From contig CAYTZR010000040.1 in assembly GCA_964442605.1 (NCBI GenBank), positions 1 to 16,372 of the forward strand: 16,372 nt of DNA, read 5' to 3'. The translations under genes and the position numbers were made by a program. The notes beneath the pieces are model-generated. The model did no database searches and had not been told where the DNA came from. It worked only from the letters and a program-made list of their open reading frames with translations. This document shows positions 8,039-15,388 of the stretch, in pieces (the stretch's first letter is position 1; each line of letters begins with the position of its first letter). The stretch is from Monoglobus sp964442605 (GTDB lineage Bacteria > Bacillota > Clostridia > Monoglobales > Monoglobaceae).

Positions 8039-8554
8039 ATAGCTAAGCAGAATTTGATGATTAACGACGAAATCAGAGACAAGGAAGTACGTCTGATTGG
8101 ATCTGACGGTGAGCAGCTTGGTATTGTGCCTATCGCACGGGCGATGAAGCTGGCGGATGAAAAGAATTTGGATTTGGTAAAAATTGCGCCGCAGGCGAAG
8201 CCGCCGGTTTGCAGGATTATGGACTATGGTAAGCACAAGTTTGAGCTTGCGAAGAAGGAAAAGGAAAACCGCAAAAATCAAAAGGTTGTCGCGATCAAAG
8301 AGGTTCGCCTCAGTCCTAACATTGACGATCACGATTTTAACACAAAGCTCAAAGCGGGAATTAAGTTCCTTAAAAACGGTGATAAGGTTAAAGTCTCGGT
8401 TAGGTTCAGAGGTCGTGAAATCACACATTCATCCTTGGGCAGGGATATGTTGATGAAGTATAAAGATGGTACTTTAGAATACGGCGACGTTGACAAGGGG
8501 CTCAAGATGGAAGGCAGAAACATGGCTATGTTTATTACACCCAAAAAGAAATAG
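8039..8554 (+). CDS. infC: Translation initiation factor IF-3, predicted AUA start
   Basis: IF-3 binds the 30S subunit, prevents premature joining of 50S and checks start-codon pairing. The 171-residue product has the N-terminal domain (NDEIRDKEVRLIGSDGEQLG), the signature KPPVCRIMDYGKHKFE and the C-terminal domain (RLSPNIDDHDFNTK, VKVSVRFRGREITH). I place the start at ATA 8039-8041 because GGGAGG (8025-8030) is 8 bases ahead and the resulting N terminus (M-AKQNLMINDEIRDKEVR) matches the family's usual length. The upstream ATG at 7982 lies inside the attenuator stem and would add residues unlike IF-3; the downstream ATG at 8057 has no ribosome binding site. Rare infC start codons (AUU in E. 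coli) are a known autoregulation device. First gene of the infC-rpmI-rplT operon. Confidence 0.95.
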   Translation: MAKQNLMINDEIRDKEVRLIGSDGEQLGIVPIARAMKLADEKNLDLVKIAPQAKPPVCRIMDYGKHKFELAKKEKENRKNQKVVAIKEVRLSPNIDDHDFNTKLKAGIKFLKNGDKVKVSVRFRGREITHSSLGRDMLMKYKDGTLEYGDVDKGLKMEGRNMAMFITPKKK

Positions 8555-8614
8555 TTATTTATTTGCATGATATGCTTTAATTTTGGCTTTACAAAAACGG
8601 AAGGAGAAAAAACA

Positions 8615-8812
8615 ATGCCTAAGATTAAAACTCACAGAGGCGCGGCTAAGCGTTTCGACATTACAAAGAACGGCAAGGTAAAACGTGGCAAGGCTTACAG
8701 AAGTCATATTCTTAACAAAAAGACAACAAAGAGAAAGAGAAAGCTCAGAAAGATGGGTTATTTGTCAAAGGCTAACGCTGCTACAATCAAGGGAATGATA
8801 CCTTACAAATAA
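8615..8812 (+). CDS. rpmI: 50S ribosomal protein L35
   Basis: A 65-residue, strongly basic protein starting MPKIKTHRGAAKRF, with SHILNKKTTKRKRKLRK and ending IKGMIPYK, the standard L35 pattern and length. The ATG at 8615 has AAGGAG (8601-8606) 8 bases ahead; the frame extends further upstream but without start signals. It is the second gene of the operon, 60 bases after infC, and its protein packs in the large ribosomal subunit. Confidence 0.98.
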   Translation: MPKIKTHRGAAKRFDITKNGKVKRGKAYRSHILNKKTTKRKRKLRKMGYLSKANAATIKGMIPYK

Positions 8813-8873
8813 GCCGATCGGGTTTGTTTATTATCTAACTACATTATTTTGAAAATCGGAAAGGAAAATTACT

Positions 8874-9218
8874 ATGGCTAGAATAAAAGGTGCGGTTAAG
8901 ACCCGTGCGAGACGTAAGAAAATCCTAAAGCTTGCTAAGGGATACAGAGGCGCTAAGAGCAAGCTATACAGAACAGCCAATCAGGCGGTTATGAAATCTC
9001 TTTCATACGCATACAGAGACAGAAAGGCTAAGAAGAGAGAGTTCAGACAGCTTTGGATTGCCCGTATAAACGCTGCCGCGAGACAAAATGGCATAAGCTA
9101 CAGCAGGTTCATGGACGGACTAAAAAAGAACAACATAAACATAAACCGAAAGATGCTGTCCGAGATTGCAATATCCGATCCGGAGGCGTTTACAAAGCTT
9201 GTTGAGCAGGTAAAATAG
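8874..9218 (+). CDS. rplT: 50S ribosomal protein L20
   Basis: The 114-residue product begins MARIKGAVKTRARRKKILK and has the characteristic KGYRGAKSKLYRTANQAVMK and RKREFRQLWIARINAAAR-type segments (here KKREFRQLWIARINAA), so it is L20, needed early in 50S assembly. In Bacillota L20 also represses its own operon by binding the infC leader, which fits the attenuator at 7975-8005. The ATG follows AAGGAAA at 8861. Third and last gene of the operon; a hairpin follows 8 bases after the stop. Confidence 0.98.
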   Translation: MARIKGAVKTRARRKKILKLAKGYRGAKSKLYRTANQAVMKSLSYAYRDRKAKKREFRQLWIARINAAARQNGISYSRFMDGLKKNNININRKMLSEIAISDPEAFTKLVEQVK

Positions 9219-9225
9219 TCATTTT

Positions 9226-9257
9226 AAAGTTATACTCGGATTTCGGGTATAACTTTT
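9226..9257 (+). terminator. Terminator of the infC-rpmI-rplT operon
   Basis: A 13-base stem (9226-9238 with 9244-9256, one wobble, loop GATTT) ends in a short TTTT run. The U tract is short, so some read-through into the methyltransferase gene is possible. Confidence 0.75.
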
Positions 9258-9283
9258 GCTATATATAGAATTAGGGAGTAATT

Positions 9284-10060
9284 ATGATTAAAACAATCAC
9301 CTCCGCCGACAACAAAAAACTTAGGCTTATGACGCTTGCCGCGGTCAAAAAGGGCAGAGAAAGGCACGGTGTGTTTCTCGCAGAAGGAAGACGTATAACG
9401 CAGGAAGCGGCGGAGTACGCGGCGGATAGAATAAGATATATTTTTGCCGCCGACAGCTTTGCCGAAAACAACAGTTCTTTTCTCCGCAGACTTGACGCGG
9501 CGGGATTTTCGGTATATACTGTCAGCGATAAGCTTTTTCGTGCGGCATCCGATACGGCAACCCCACAGGGCATAGCCGCCCTTGTGGAAATCCCCGCTCC
9601 GAAGCCGGTGCGTGCGGATAAGATTAGCCGAGCGCTTATACTCGACGGAGTGTCGGAGCCTGGAAATATCGGAACCATAATAAGAACCGCCGAAGCTGCC
9701 GGGGTTGAAGCGATATATTTGATGAAAGGCTGCGCGGATATTTATAACCCCAAGGCGGTTCGCTCAACAATGGGGTCTATATTCCGAATGGATTTTATAA
9801 ATGCTTGTTTAAGTGATGTTTTGGAATTAAAAAAACACGGGTTTGAGATTGCCGCCTCCGCTCTCGGCGGCAGCGAAAATCTCTATGAACACAAATTCGG
9901 AGATCGCTGCGCTGTGATTATAGGGAGCGAGGCTCACGGAGCTTCCGAGGAGCTTTTGGAGGTTTCGGATGTAAAAATAAGGATACCGATGAGGGGAAAT
10001 GTAGAATCCCTCAACGCGGCTGTTGCCGCCGGAATATTGATGTATACGGTTTTCAGGTAG
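9284..10060 (+). CDS. TrmH/SpoU-family RNA 2'-O-methyltransferase
   Basis: This 258-residue SPOUT methyltransferase transfers a methyl group from S-adenosylmethionine to a ribose 2'-OH in RNA. An N-terminal substrate-binding domain (about 1-105; note RHGVFLAEGRRITQEA) precedes the knotted catalytic domain: motif 1 LDGVSEPGNIGTIIRTAEAA with N128 and R134, motif 2 IIGSEAHGAS with E216, and motif 3 IPMRGNVESLNAAVAAG with N244. The domain pair resembles RlmB and Bacillus YsgA, which lies near the same ribosomal protein operon, so a 23S rRNA target is likely but the nucleotide cannot be told. The ATG at 9284 has AGGGAG 5 bases ahead. Its stop codon is 9 bases before the dprA start, suggesting a shared transcript with dprA, topA and trmFO. 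Confidence 0.93.
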   Translation: MIKTITSADNKKLRLMTLAAVKKGRERHGVFLAEGRRITQEAAEYAADRIRYIFAADSFAENNSSFLRRLDAAGFSVYTVSDKLFRAASDTATPQGIAALVEIPAPKPVRADKISRALILDGVSEPGNIGTIIRTAEAAGVEAIYLMKGCADIYNPKAVRSTMGSIFRMDFINACLSDVLELKKHGFEIAASALGGSENLYEHKFGDRCAVIIGSEAHGASEELLEVSDVKIRIPMRGNVESLNAAVAAGILMYTVFR

Positions 10061-10069
10061 GTGGTTTAT

Positions 10070-11284
10070 GTGGAAGAATCAGAGCTTAAAAAGCGCCTAT
10101 GGCTCAATTGTGTTTGCGGACATTCTCCGAAGCTGATTAACAGCTGTGTTTCAAAGGTTGGGACAGCCGAGGAAATTTTCAGCGGCAGAGTTGATGAGAA
10201 AGCGTTAAGGAAAATATTGGGCTACAGATTTAATGAATTAAAAAACAGAGATTTTAGCGAGGCATCGGAAATCATCGAACAATGCAGCGAAAGAGGTATA
10301 AGGATTACGCATATTTCCGATCCCGAATATCCGAATTTGCTGAAAAACATAGACGTTCCGCCGCAGCTTTTATATATGCTGGGCGAGGATTTTAACTTAA
10401 ACGATTATCTGTGTGTTTCGGTTGTCGGCACAAGGCACGCCACAGCATACGGCTTGAATTTTGCGCGTAAGCTGTGCTATGATATTGCAGGAGCCGGAGT
10501 CGTTGTGGTAAGCGGCATGGCGCTCGGTCTTGACGCTGCGGCGCACGGCGGCGCGCTTGACGCTATGCAGCGCACCGTTGCGGTTCTCGCGGGCGGCGTT
10601 GATGTGGTGTATCCGCGTGAAAATCAAGACTTATATGAAAAGATATTAAAATGCGGTATGATAATTTCAGAGCGTCCGCCCGGATGTGTCGGTAAGGCGG
10701 AATTATATCATGAGAGGAACAGGATAATCGCCGGATTGTCATACGGAACAGTCATTGTCGAGGGCGCAAAAAGGAGCGGAACTTCAATAACCGCAAGGTA
10801 TGCGCAGGAGTATAACAGAGATATTTTCGCCGTACCCGGAAGACCCGATGACAATAAGTCATACGTTCCAAACTCGCTTATCAGAGACGGCGCGATAACC
10901 ACCCTGTCCTCCGATGATGTGATTGACGAATACTCGAGCTTGTACGGCGATTTGCTGGACAGTGGCGTTACGGCTTTAAAGAGCGAAAGCGATCTGAACA
11001 ATGAGACGGTGGGCGATATGCCTGTCGGCAGCAATAAGAAAAAGTCAAAAGCAAAACCGAAAACTATAAAAAAGACTGTAAAGAAGCCCGATTTTTCGGG
11101 ATATGATAAAACTGACAGAACAATTTTGGAATATTTGTGCGATATAAACAAGCCCGCGCATATTGATGAAATAATCAGAAATACCGGGCTGAAAACTTCC
11201 GACGTAAACAGTGCGGTAATATTGCTGCAGCTTAAGGGTATAATTAAGCAGTACGCCGGAAACCTGTATTCGCTTGAAATATAA
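10070..11284 (+). CDS. dprA: DNA-processing protein DprA
   Basis: DprA loads RecA on incoming single-stranded DNA during transformation and is widespread even in bacteria not known to be competent. The 404 residues show an N-terminal helical SAM-like region, a Rossmann domain starting VVGTRHATAYG (118-128; the usual motif is GSR, here GTR), VVVSGMALGLDAAAHGGAL, LAGGVDVVYP, HERNRIIAGLS and IFAVPGRPDDNKS, then a Lys-rich linker (KKKSKAKPKTIKKTVKK) and a C-terminal winged helix (DRTILEYL...HIDEIIRNTGL). I prefer GTG 10070, with AGGTGG 5 bases ahead; an in-frame GTG at 10061, right after the methyltransferase stop, would add three residues but lacks a ribosome binding site. dprA-topA-trmFO is the classical Bacillota order. 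Confidence 0.94.
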   Translation: MEESELKKRLWLNCVCGHSPKLINSCVSKVGTAEEIFSGRVDEKALRKILGYRFNELKNRDFSEASEIIEQCSERGIRITHISDPEYPNLLKNIDVPPQLLYMLGEDFNLNDYLCVSVVGTRHATAYGLNFARKLCYDIAGAGVVVVSGMALGLDAAAHGGALDAMQRTVAVLAGGVDVVYPRENQDLYEKILKCGMIISERPPGCVGKAELYHERNRIIAGLSYGTVIVEGAKRSGTSITARYAQEYNRDIFAVPGRPDDNKSYVPNSLIRDGAITTLSSDDVIDEYSSLYGDLLDSGVTALKSESDLNNETVGDMPVGSNKKKSKAKPKTIKKTVKKPDFSGYDKTDRTILEYLCDINKPAHIDEIIRNTGLKTSDVNSAVILLQLKGIIKQYAGNLYSLEI

Positions 11285-11296
11285 CGGAGGAAAATT

Positions 11297-13405
11297 ATGG
11301 CTGAGAAAAGAAAAACAAAAAAGAGCGGAGCCGCCAAGAAAAAGCTTGTGATAGTGGAGTCTCCGACAAAGGTCAGCAGCATCAAAAAATATCTGGGAAG
11401 CTCATATAACATAGAAGCGACAATGGGACACCTTAGGGATTTGCCTAAAAGCCAGCTCGGCGTTGACACGGAAAATAACTTTGAGCCTAAATATATCACC
11501 ATCAGAGGCAAGGGCGAGCTTATAGCCGGACTTAAGAAAAAGGCGAAGTCCGCGTCCGCTGTCTATCTCGCTACCGACCCCGACCGAGAGGGCGAAGCGA
11601 TTTCGTGGCACCTTGCGCATATCCTGAATATTGACCCCGAGAGTCCATGCCGCATAACCTTTAACGAGGTAACAAAGGACGCGGTAAAGGATGCGGTAAA
11701 GGACGCGAGAGCCATAGATATGGATTTAGTCGATGCGCAGCAGGCAAGACGCGTGCTTGACAGAATAGTAGGCTATAAGATAAGTCCTTTGCTCTGGAAG
11801 AAGGTCAAAAAGGGACTGAGCGCCGGAAGAGTGCAGTCTGTCGTTACAAGAATGATTGTTGACCGAGAGCGCGAGATTAATGCGTTTGACCCCGTGGAAT
11901 ACTGGTCTATAGACGCAAAGCTGACCAACGAAAAGGGCAGACTGCCTTTTATCGCGAAATTCCATGGCACAAAGGACGGCAAAAAGCTGCCTCTTGATAA
12001 TAAAGAAACAACGGACGGTATTGTGAGCGAGCTTAAAAATTCCGACTTTACCGTTACCAAAATCACAAAAAAGGAAACAAAACGCCGCAGTGCGCCGCCC
12101 TTTACAACCAGCACCATGCAGCAGGAGGCTTCAAGAAAGCTGAGCTTTACGACGAGGCGCACCATGATGGCTGCGCAGCAGCTTTATGAGATGGGCTTTA
12201 TAACCTACATGAGAACCGACTCGCTGAGAATTGCCGAGGTTGCTCAAAACGAGGCGCGGGCGTATATCGCGGAGAAGTACGGTAAGGAGTTCGTCCCACC
12301 GAAACCGAAAATATATAAGGCGAAAAAATCGGCACAGGACGCGCACGAGGCGATAAGACCGACCTTTGCCGCCAACTCTCCCGAAAAATACAAGGATACC
12401 TTTAAGCCCGACCAGTTTAAGCTCTACAGGCTCATATGGCAAAGGTTTATAGCAAGCCAGATGTCGGACGCGATACTCGATACCGTCAGCGCGGAGATAA
12501 CAACCGAAAAGTATATGCTCAGGGCAAACGGCAGTACTGTGAAGTTCGCGGGCTTTACAACGCTTTATGTTGAAGGCAGGGACACGGAGGAGGAAAAGGC
12601 GAAAAAGCTGCCCAACCTCACCGGGAACCAAAGGCTGAAATTAGCGGCTCTCGATCCGCAGCAGCACTTTACGCAGCCGCCTCCGCGCTATACCGAGGCT
12701 TCTCTGGTAAAGGCGATGGAGGAGGACGGTATAGGCAGACCGAGTACTTACGCTCCGACAATTGCCACAATAACCGCGAGAGGCTATGTTGCAAGAGAGA
12801 AAAAGACACTTTATCCCACGGAGCTTGGATATATAGTCACAGATCTCATGAAGGAGAATTTTAAGGATATAGTTGACCTAAAGTTTACAGCCAATATGGA
12901 AGATAAGATAGAGGACGTGGCGAGCGGTAAAACCGATTGGCACGACCTGATAAGGGATTTTTACACCCCCTTTGAAAAGACGCTAAAGGAAGCGGAGGAG
13001 AAAATCGGCGATATTGAGATAAAGGATGAGGTTTCCGACGTAATATGCGAAAAGTGCGGCAGAAACATGGTGTATAAGCAAGGCAGATTTGGCAAATTTT
13101 TGGCGTGTCCCGGCTTTCCTGACTGCAGAAACACAAAGCCGATAACCGTGGAGCTCGGTGTTCCCTGCCCCAAATGCGGAGGAAAGGTGCTTGTGCGCAA
13201 GTCGAAAAAGGGAGCGACGTTTTATGTCTGCGAACATTCCCCCGAATGTGACTTTATCTCATGGGAGGAGCCGACGAACGAAAAATGTCCGGAGTGCGGC
13301 AGTGTATTGATGAAGAAGCACGCTTTCCGCAGAGGCGGCCCGCTGACCTATGTTTGCTATAATAAAGAATGTGGCTATACGAGGAAGCCACAAGGCAAAA
13401 ACTAA
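11297..13405 (+). CDS. topA: DNA topoisomerase I (type IA)
   Basis: TopA relaxes negative supercoils through a transient 5'-phosphotyrosine link. The TOPRIM domain shows KKLVIVESPTK (E21) and the metal-binding DPDRE at 94-98; the active-site Tyr is Y304 in GFITYMRTDS. DAHEAIRPT and EDGIGRPSTYAPTIATI mark the core domains. The C terminus has three Cys4 zinc modules: one from C584 (CEKCGRNM...CPGFPDC), one from CPKCGGK to CEHSPEC and one from CPECGSV to CYNKEC. The 702-residue length is normal. GGAGG lies just ahead of ATG 11297, 12 bases after the dprA stop, so the genes are co-transcribed. Confidence 0.98.
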   Translation: MAEKRKTKKSGAAKKKLVIVESPTKVSSIKKYLGSSYNIEATMGHLRDLPKSQLGVDTENNFEPKYITIRGKGELIAGLKKKAKSASAVYLATDPDREGEAISWHLAHILNIDPESPCRITFNEVTKDAVKDAVKDARAIDMDLVDAQQARRVLDRIVGYKISPLLWKKVKKGLSAGRVQSVVTRMIVDREREINAFDPVEYWSIDAKLTNEKGRLPFIAKFHGTKDGKKLPLDNKETTDGIVSELKNSDFTVTKITKKETKRRSAPPFTTSTMQQEASRKLSFTTRRTMMAAQQLYEMGFITYMRTDSLRIAEVAQNEARAYIAEKYGKEFVPPKPKIYKAKKSAQDAHEAIRPTFAANSPEKYKDTFKPDQFKLYRLIWQRFIASQMSDAILDTVSAEITTEKYMLRANGSTVKFAGFTTLYVEGRDTEEEKAKKLPNLTGNQRLKLAALDPQQHFTQPPPRYTEASLVKAMEEDGIGRPSTYAPTIATITARGYVAREKKTLYPTELGYIVTDLMKENFKDIVDLKFTANMEDKIEDVASGKTDWHDLIRDFYTPFEKTLKEAEEKIGDIEIKDEVSDVICEKCGRNMVYKQGRFGKFLACPGFPDCRNTKPITVELGVPCPKCGGKVLVRKSKKGATFYVCEHSPECDFISWEEPTNEKCPECGSVLMKKHAFRRGGPLTYVCYNKECGYTRKPQGKN

Positions 13406-13416
13406 AAAGGAGAACT

Positions 13417-14721
13417 ATGGAATTAAAACTAAAAATAATAGGAGCCGGGCTGGCGGGCTGCGAGGCGGCGTGGCAGGCGGCGAACATGGGAGTTAAGGTT
13501 ACCCTTTATGAGATGAAGCCGAAAAAGTACTCACCGGCGCATAAGAGCGAGAATTTCGCGGAGCTTGTGTGCAGCAATTCCCTGAGGGCGGACGGAATAT
13601 ATAACGCTGTCGGGCTGCTCAAGGAGGAAATGCGCGGGCTTAACTCGCTGATTATGGAGTGCGCGGACAGTACGAAGGTGCCGGCGGGCGGTGCGCTCGC
13701 TGTGGACAGAGACGGATTTTCGAGGGCTGTGACCGAGAGAATAATGTCCCATCCGGATATAACCGTCAAAACTGCCGAGGTGACGGAGATTAACCCCGAT
13801 GAATATACGATAATAGCCGCCGGTCCTCTCGTTTCAAGCGGCTTGGCAAAAGAGATAGCGGCGCTTTTGAGCCGCGACAGTCTGCACTTTTTTGATGCAG
13901 CCGCACCGATAGTAAGCTATGACAGTATTGATATGACAAAGGCGTTTTTCGCGGCGAGGTACGGCAAGGGCGGTGCGGATTATATAAACTGCCCCATGGA
14001 CAAGGAGCGGTACCTGAGCTTTTACAGGGCTTTGATTTCCGCAGAAACGGCGGAGCTTCACGAGGGTGTGGAGGACGGTAAAAATCCAAAGGTGTTCGAG
14101 GGCTGTATGCCGATTGAGGTTATGGCAAAGCGCGGAGAGGACACAATGCGCTTCGGACCGCTGAAGCCCGTGGGGCTTGATAATCCGTACACGCACGAAA
14201 AGAATTATGCTGTGGTGCAGCTGCGCCGTGATAACGCCGCCGGCAGCATGTATAATATAGTAGGCTTTCAAACGCGCCTTAAGTTCGGGGAGCAAAAAAG
14301 AGTGTTCGGCATGATACCCGGTCTTGAAAACGCGGAGTTTATACGCTACGGCGTAATGCACAGGAACACATATATTGATTCGCCGAGAGCGCTTGATAAT
14401 ACTTATTCATTAGAAAAATTTCCAAAGGTTTACTTTGCCGGTCAGATCACCGGCGTTGAGGGCTATGTTGAATCCGCCTCAAGCGGTCTGCTTGCGGGGC
14501 GCTATGCGGCAAGCAGAATTTTGGGCGTTGAGCCGAAGGTGTTTACCGCTAACACAGCAATAGGCGCTCTTGCTGCCTATGTGTCGAATAAGAGTGTAAA
14601 GAACTTTCAGCCTATGAATGTAAATTACGGTATTATTTCCGATTTGGGTCGGAGGATTAGGGATAAAAGGCTAAAGGCGGAGCTGATAGCGGAGCGTTCT
14701 CTTAATGAAATTAAGTCCTAA
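13417..14721 (+). CDS. trmFO: tRNA (m5U54) methyltransferase, folate/FAD dependent
   Basis: TrmFO makes 5-methyluridine at tRNA position 54 using methylenetetrahydrofolate and FADH2 rather than S-adenosylmethionine. The 434 residues begin with the FAD-binding motif IIGAGLAGCEAAWQAA (GxGxxG at 9-14). The two cysteines typical of the family are C52 in LVCSNSLRADG and C230 in FEGCMPIEVMAKRGEDTMRF, and the C-terminal FAD contact region is visible as YFAGQITGVEGYVESASSG. The ATG at 13417 is preceded by AAAGGAG, 11 bases after the topA stop; the frame is open further upstream, but those codons lie inside topA. In Bacillus the next genes are codV and the clpQY pair; here they are replaced by a repeat-rich non-coding region. 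Confidence 0.97.
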   Translation: MELKLKIIGAGLAGCEAAWQAANMGVKVTLYEMKPKKYSPAHKSENFAELVCSNSLRADGIYNAVGLLKEEMRGLNSLIMECADSTKVPAGGALAVDRDGFSRAVTERIMSHPDITVKTAEVTEINPDEYTIIAAGPLVSSGLAKEIAALLSRDSLHFFDAAAPIVSYDSIDMTKAFFAARYGKGGADYINCPMDKERYLSFYRALISAETAELHEGVEDGKNPKVFEGCMPIEVMAKRGEDTMRFGPLKPVGLDNPYTHEKNYAVVQLRRDNAAGSMYNIVGFQTRLKFGEQKRVFGMIPGLENAEFIRYGVMHRNTYIDSPRALDNTYSLEKFPKVYFAGQITGVEGYVESASSGLLAGRYAASRILGVEPKVFTANTAIGALAAYVSNKSVKNFQPMNVNYGIISDLGRRIRDKRLKAELIAERSLNEIKS

Positions 14722-14730
14722 AGACTTTGG

Positions 14731-14768
14731 ATTGCAAAATACAACATATGTTGTATTTTGCGATTTTG
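14731..14768 (+). terminator. Long perfect palindrome, likely terminator of the trmFO unit
   Basis: Bases 14734-14747 are the exact inverted copy of 14748-14761, extendable to 14731/14764 with one wobble, and TTTT follows at 14764-14767. It lies 9 bases after the trmFO stop. The dyad is fully symmetric (centre CATATG), so it could also work from the right or bind a dimeric protein. Confidence 0.7.
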
Positions 14769-14809
14769 CCGCTCGCGAAGCGGCATACCCGCTCGGGTTC
14801 GGCGGGCGG
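14768..14809. repeat. Two adjacent GC-rich hairpins
   Basis: GCCGCT at 14768-14773 pairs with AGCGGC at 14779-14784. CCGCTCG at 14789-14795 pairs with CGGGCGG at 14803-14809 (one wobble) around the loop GGTTCGG. The block from here to about 14890 resembles, in inverted orientation, the sequence at 15550-15660, extending the inverted-repeat flanks of the first cassette. Confidence 0.6.
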
Positions 14810-14900
14810 AACTGGGTCTGGCACGGCTAAGGTAGTCCTTTAGAAAAAAGTAATCGGAATAAAGATATAAAGAAAGTGAGCAATCATCTATTAATATATT

Positions 14901-14978
14901 CTTGCCCTTACAGGGCAGTCGCCTGCGCGCCTCACGTGTTCGCTGACGCTCACCTACCGTTGCTTGCATTGCCGCTTA
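14901..14978 (-). repeat. 78-base flanking repeat, inverted copy (left edge of cassette 1)
   Basis: The reverse complement of this stretch matches 15455-15532 at 75 of 78 positions by my count, and also matches 16284-16361. The unit contains a short hairpin (TGCCC TGTAA GGGCA) and GC-rich sequence unlike the AT-rich surroundings. Confidence 0.9.
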
Positions 14979-15020
14979 AGAGTGGCAGAAAATCGTAAAA
15001 GACACAAAAACTTTACAAAA

Positions 15021-15066
15021 TAAATACTGTCAAACTCTTGACAGTATTTAAAAATTATAGTACAAT
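15021..15066 (+). promoter_or_regulatory. Rightward promoter with dyad over the -35 box, cassette 1
   Basis: TTGACA (15038-15043), a 17-base spacer and TACAAT (15061-15066) form a strong sigma-A type promoter; the start of transcription should be near 15073. A perfect 13-base inverted repeat (15021-15033 with 15038-15050, 4-base centre) overlaps the -35 box, as an operator would. Both features are unchanged in cassette 2. Confidence 0.8.
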
Positions 15067-15072
15067 ATAAAC

Positions 15073-15158
15073 AGAAAAGGCAAGACCTCAAACGGTTATG
15101 CCCAAGACAGTTTGTTTTTAAGTAACCGCCTTAGCAGAGGCGGTTACTGTACTTTTAT
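15073..15158 (+). ncRNA. Predicted short RNA, antisense to the 3' part of the small-peptide mRNA (copy 1)
   Basis: It is bounded by the promoter at 15038-15066 and the hairpin 15121-15148 with a T-rich tail, giving about 85 nt. It begins with a segment carrying GGCAAGA (15079-15085) and CGGTTATGCCC (15093-15103), conserved in cassette 2. There is no start codon with a ribosome binding site in it, so it is probably not translated. It is complementary to the 3' end of the leftward transcript, including the stop codon of the small reading frame. The existence of the RNA is predicted, not observed. Confidence 0.55.
15121..15158. terminator. Terminator hairpin at the meeting point of the convergent transcripts (copy 1)
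   Basis: A perfect 10-base stem (15121-15130 with 15139-15148, 8-base loop) is followed on the plus strand by GTACTTTTAT. The small leftward reading frame ends inside the stem at TAA. Compared with cassette 2 the stem keeps pairing while the sequence changes (A-U to G-C), which supports selection on structure. Confidence 0.75.
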
Positions 15159-15218
15159 GGTAAAAATTATCATAAATATGATAATTACCAAAACTGCAAC
15201 AAGCAATTTCTTTACCAT
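15144..15218 (-). CDS. Small hydrophobic peptide, candidate type I toxin (copy 1)
   Basis: Read leftward from ATG 15218, this 24-codon frame begins MVKKLLVAVLVIII and continues with Phe/Met/Ile to a C-terminal TIKVQ, then TAA. It looks like one membrane-spanning helix with a basic N terminus, the usual build of type I toxins. Support comes from cassette 2, where the same frame is open and hydrophobic (31 codons) despite many base changes: the indels are multiples of three and some changes are silent (AAG/AAA, TTG/TTA). Against it, the ATG has no close ribosome binding site; AGGAGG at 15249-15254 instead serves an ATG at 15240 in another frame. Translation may be coupled to that or to a nine-codon leader frame (MKGGDAYEK). 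No known family recognised. Confidence 0.5.
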   Translation of the reverse strand: MVKKLLVAVLVIIIFMIIFTIKVQ

Positions 15219-15382
15219 ATGTATGATGCTTACTTTTCATAAGCATCCCCTCCTTTCATAAACTCGGCGTATAAACGCCTGTGAATATAAAAAGTAGGGC
15301 ATAACCGCCGGTGTTTACACCGTTAAGAGTGTTCTTGCCATTTTCCGCATAGGTAAAACCTATGTAACGGATTTCTCCGCTG
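15219..15382 (-). promoter_or_regulatory. Structured leader of the small-peptide mRNA (copy 1)
   Basis: From the predicted start near 15382, the leader holds in order: the hairpin CATAGG/CCTATG, the motif GGCAAGA (complement of 15333-15339), a GGTG/CACC hairpin, CGGTTATGCCC (complement of 15297-15307), a GGCGT/ACGCC hairpin and AGGAGG (complement of 15249-15254). The two motifs are also present in the rightward RNA, so they are complementary to the mRNA's own 3' end (11 and 7 bases). This permits long-range pairing of the 5' and 3' ends, as seen in other type I toxin mRNAs. Confidence 0.6.
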
Positions 15383-15388
15383 TATGAT

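Noticed and set aside
10708..11511. 267-codon leftward open frame opposite dprA and topA
   Set aside because: It is the antisense shadow of two certain genes; its Ser/Leu/Phe-rich composition is typical of such shadows and it has no independent signals.
14718..14969. 83-codon leftward open frame after trmFO
   Set aside because: It overlaps the 78-base repeat and the hairpin block, has no start signals, and its Arg-rich product is what GC-rich repeat sequence would give by chance.
15118..15240. 40-codon leftward frame starting MKSKHHTYGK as the main product of the cassette mRNA
   Set aside because: It has the best-placed ribosome binding site, but its sequence diverges to unrelated polar residues in copy 2 and its end point is not kept, whereas the hydrophobic frame is preserved. 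I keep it only as a possible coupling frame.
15282..15382. Known riboswitch in the cassette leader
   Set aside because: The leader is structured, but I could not match it to the conserved core of c-di-GMP, preQ1, THF or fluoride riboswitches, and the shared motif with the antisense RNA explains the conservation better.
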